Origin: JBOGEN01 sp050743265
GTDB taxonomy: Bacteria > Actinomycetota > Actinomycetes > JBOGEN01
Assembly (NCBI GenBank): GCA_050743265.1
Contig: JBOGEN010000018.1
Span: forward strand, 1 to 6,711
DNA: 6,711 nt
Direction: 5' to 3'
The position numbers and the translations under genes are program-made. Numbering within the stretch: the first letter of the stretch is position 1; every line of letters starts with the position of its first letter. Shown here one piece after another: positions 6,101-6,711 of this stretch. Below the pieces are notes generated by a model that saw only the letters and a program-made list of their open reading frames with translations, searched no databases and was not told where the DNA came from.

Positions 6101-6711
6101 CTAGGACTCGTCCGGGCTCAGCGGGTCGAACAGGTCGAAGCCGCCGTCGTCCGTCGGCGACGGCGACGGTGACGGCGAGGTGGGCGCGGGCTCGGGACCG
6201 GGCGAGGTCTGGGTGGGCTCAGGCGCAGGCGCGGACGTGTCATCGTCCGGGCTCGGCTGCGGTGCGGACGAGGGCGCGGGGACCGGCGCGGCCGCCGGTG
6301 CGGACCGGGCGTGGCCACCGCGGGCGGTGGCGCCGGGCAGGCCACCGGGCGCTTGCGTGACCGACTTCTCCGTCCCGGCGGACGAGCCCGAGGCCGGCGG
6401 ACCGGCGGCCGAGTCCGGGGCGTCCGCGGTGGCCGGGACACGGATCTTCGCCCCCTCACCCGCCGCATCCGACGTCCCCTCGGGCCCTTGGGCCGGGGCG
6501 ATCCAGCCGGGCCGGTGAGCGCCGCCGCCCGTCAGGGCAGCCGTCCCGAGAACGCCCCCGGACAGCGCGACACCGAGCACGACGCACGCGACGACCGCAC
6601 GGCGGCGCAGCGCGGCCAGCTCCTCGGAGACTGCCAGGGCGGACAGCGCCCGGGAGAGCTCGCTCGCCGTCGGGGCCTGCGCGTCGACCCCGCGAGCGCC
6701 CTGGCGCGGAC
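6101..6711 (-). CDS. Single-pass membrane protein with Pro/Ser-rich tail, unknown function, 5' end cut by window edge
   Basis: I do not recognise this protein. The frame is open to the right edge, so only the C-terminal 202 residues are visible. They begin with a short, probably helical segment (ASELSRALSALAVSEELAAL, visible residues 15-34), then three arginines (35-37), then one hydrophobic segment AVVACVVLGVALSGGVLGTA (38-57). By the positive-inside rule, the missing N-terminus is cytoplasmic and the remaining 140 or so residues lie outside. That tail is low-complexity, rich in Pro, Ala, Ser and Gly, with PTSPSPSPSPTDD near the acidic end FDLFDPLSPDES. The layout of cytoplasmic part, one helix and a disordered outer tail occurs in anti-sigma factors and cell-wall-associated regulators, but nothing visible proves either. 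A GTG inside the hydrophobic segment (6580) is not a sensible start. It probably does not belong to the quinone pathway. Confidence 0.75.
   Translation of the reverse strand, partial: PRQGARGVDAQAPTASELSRALSALAVSEELAALRRRAVVACVVLGVALSGGVLGTAALTGGGAHRPGWIAPAQGPEGTSDAAGEGAKIRVPATADAPDSAAGPPASGSSAGTEKSVTQAPGGLPGATARGGHARSAPAAAPVPAPSSAPQPSPDDDTSAPAPEPTQTSPGPEPAPTSPSPSPSPTDDGGFDLFDPLSPDES

Overview
The window is high-GC, gene-dense DNA in which every gene I can support lies on the minus strand, so transcription runs from high to low coordinates. Strong G/C bias at third codon positions, GTG starts, 1- to 4-base gene overlaps and the protein sequences themselves (separate NuoC and NuoD, a MenG-type methyltransferase, a geranylgeranyl-reductase-family flavoprotein) point to an actinomycete (Actinomycetota). 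I cannot place it to genus.

Layout in transcription order: (1) 6711-6101, the C-terminal part of a single-pass membrane protein with a long Pro/Ser/Ala-rich outer tail, cut by the window edge. (2) 6040-5345, menG, which methylates demethylmenaquinone. (3) 5173-3848, an FAD-dependent reductase of the geranylgeranyl reductase family, the best local candidate for a MenJ-like menaquinone side-chain reductase. (4) 3739-1, the start of the respiratory complex I operon in the usual order nuoA, nuoB, nuoC, nuoD, nuoE, with nuoE running off the left edge.

The genes form one theme: MenG finishes the quinone ring, the flavoprotein probably saturates part of its isoprenoid tail, and NuoA-E form part of the NADH dehydrogenase that reduces that quinone. 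NuoE belongs to the NADH input module, NuoB/C/D to the connecting Q module where quinone binds, and NuoA to the membrane arm.

The most useful non-coding signal is a near-perfect inverted repeat at 5279-5302, arms CGCTTGTGAA and TTCACGAGCG around a 4-base centre, upstream of the reductase gene. It closely matches the operator type of the NADH/NAD+ sensor Rex and sits just downstream of a possible -10 hexamer. I found no equivalent site in front of nuoA, where there is a different feature: a -10-like TAGGAT followed by a 7-bp inverted repeat in the presumed leader. The remainder is ordinary housekeeping sequence. I saw no mobile element, CRISPR array, tRNA, rRNA or defence system.
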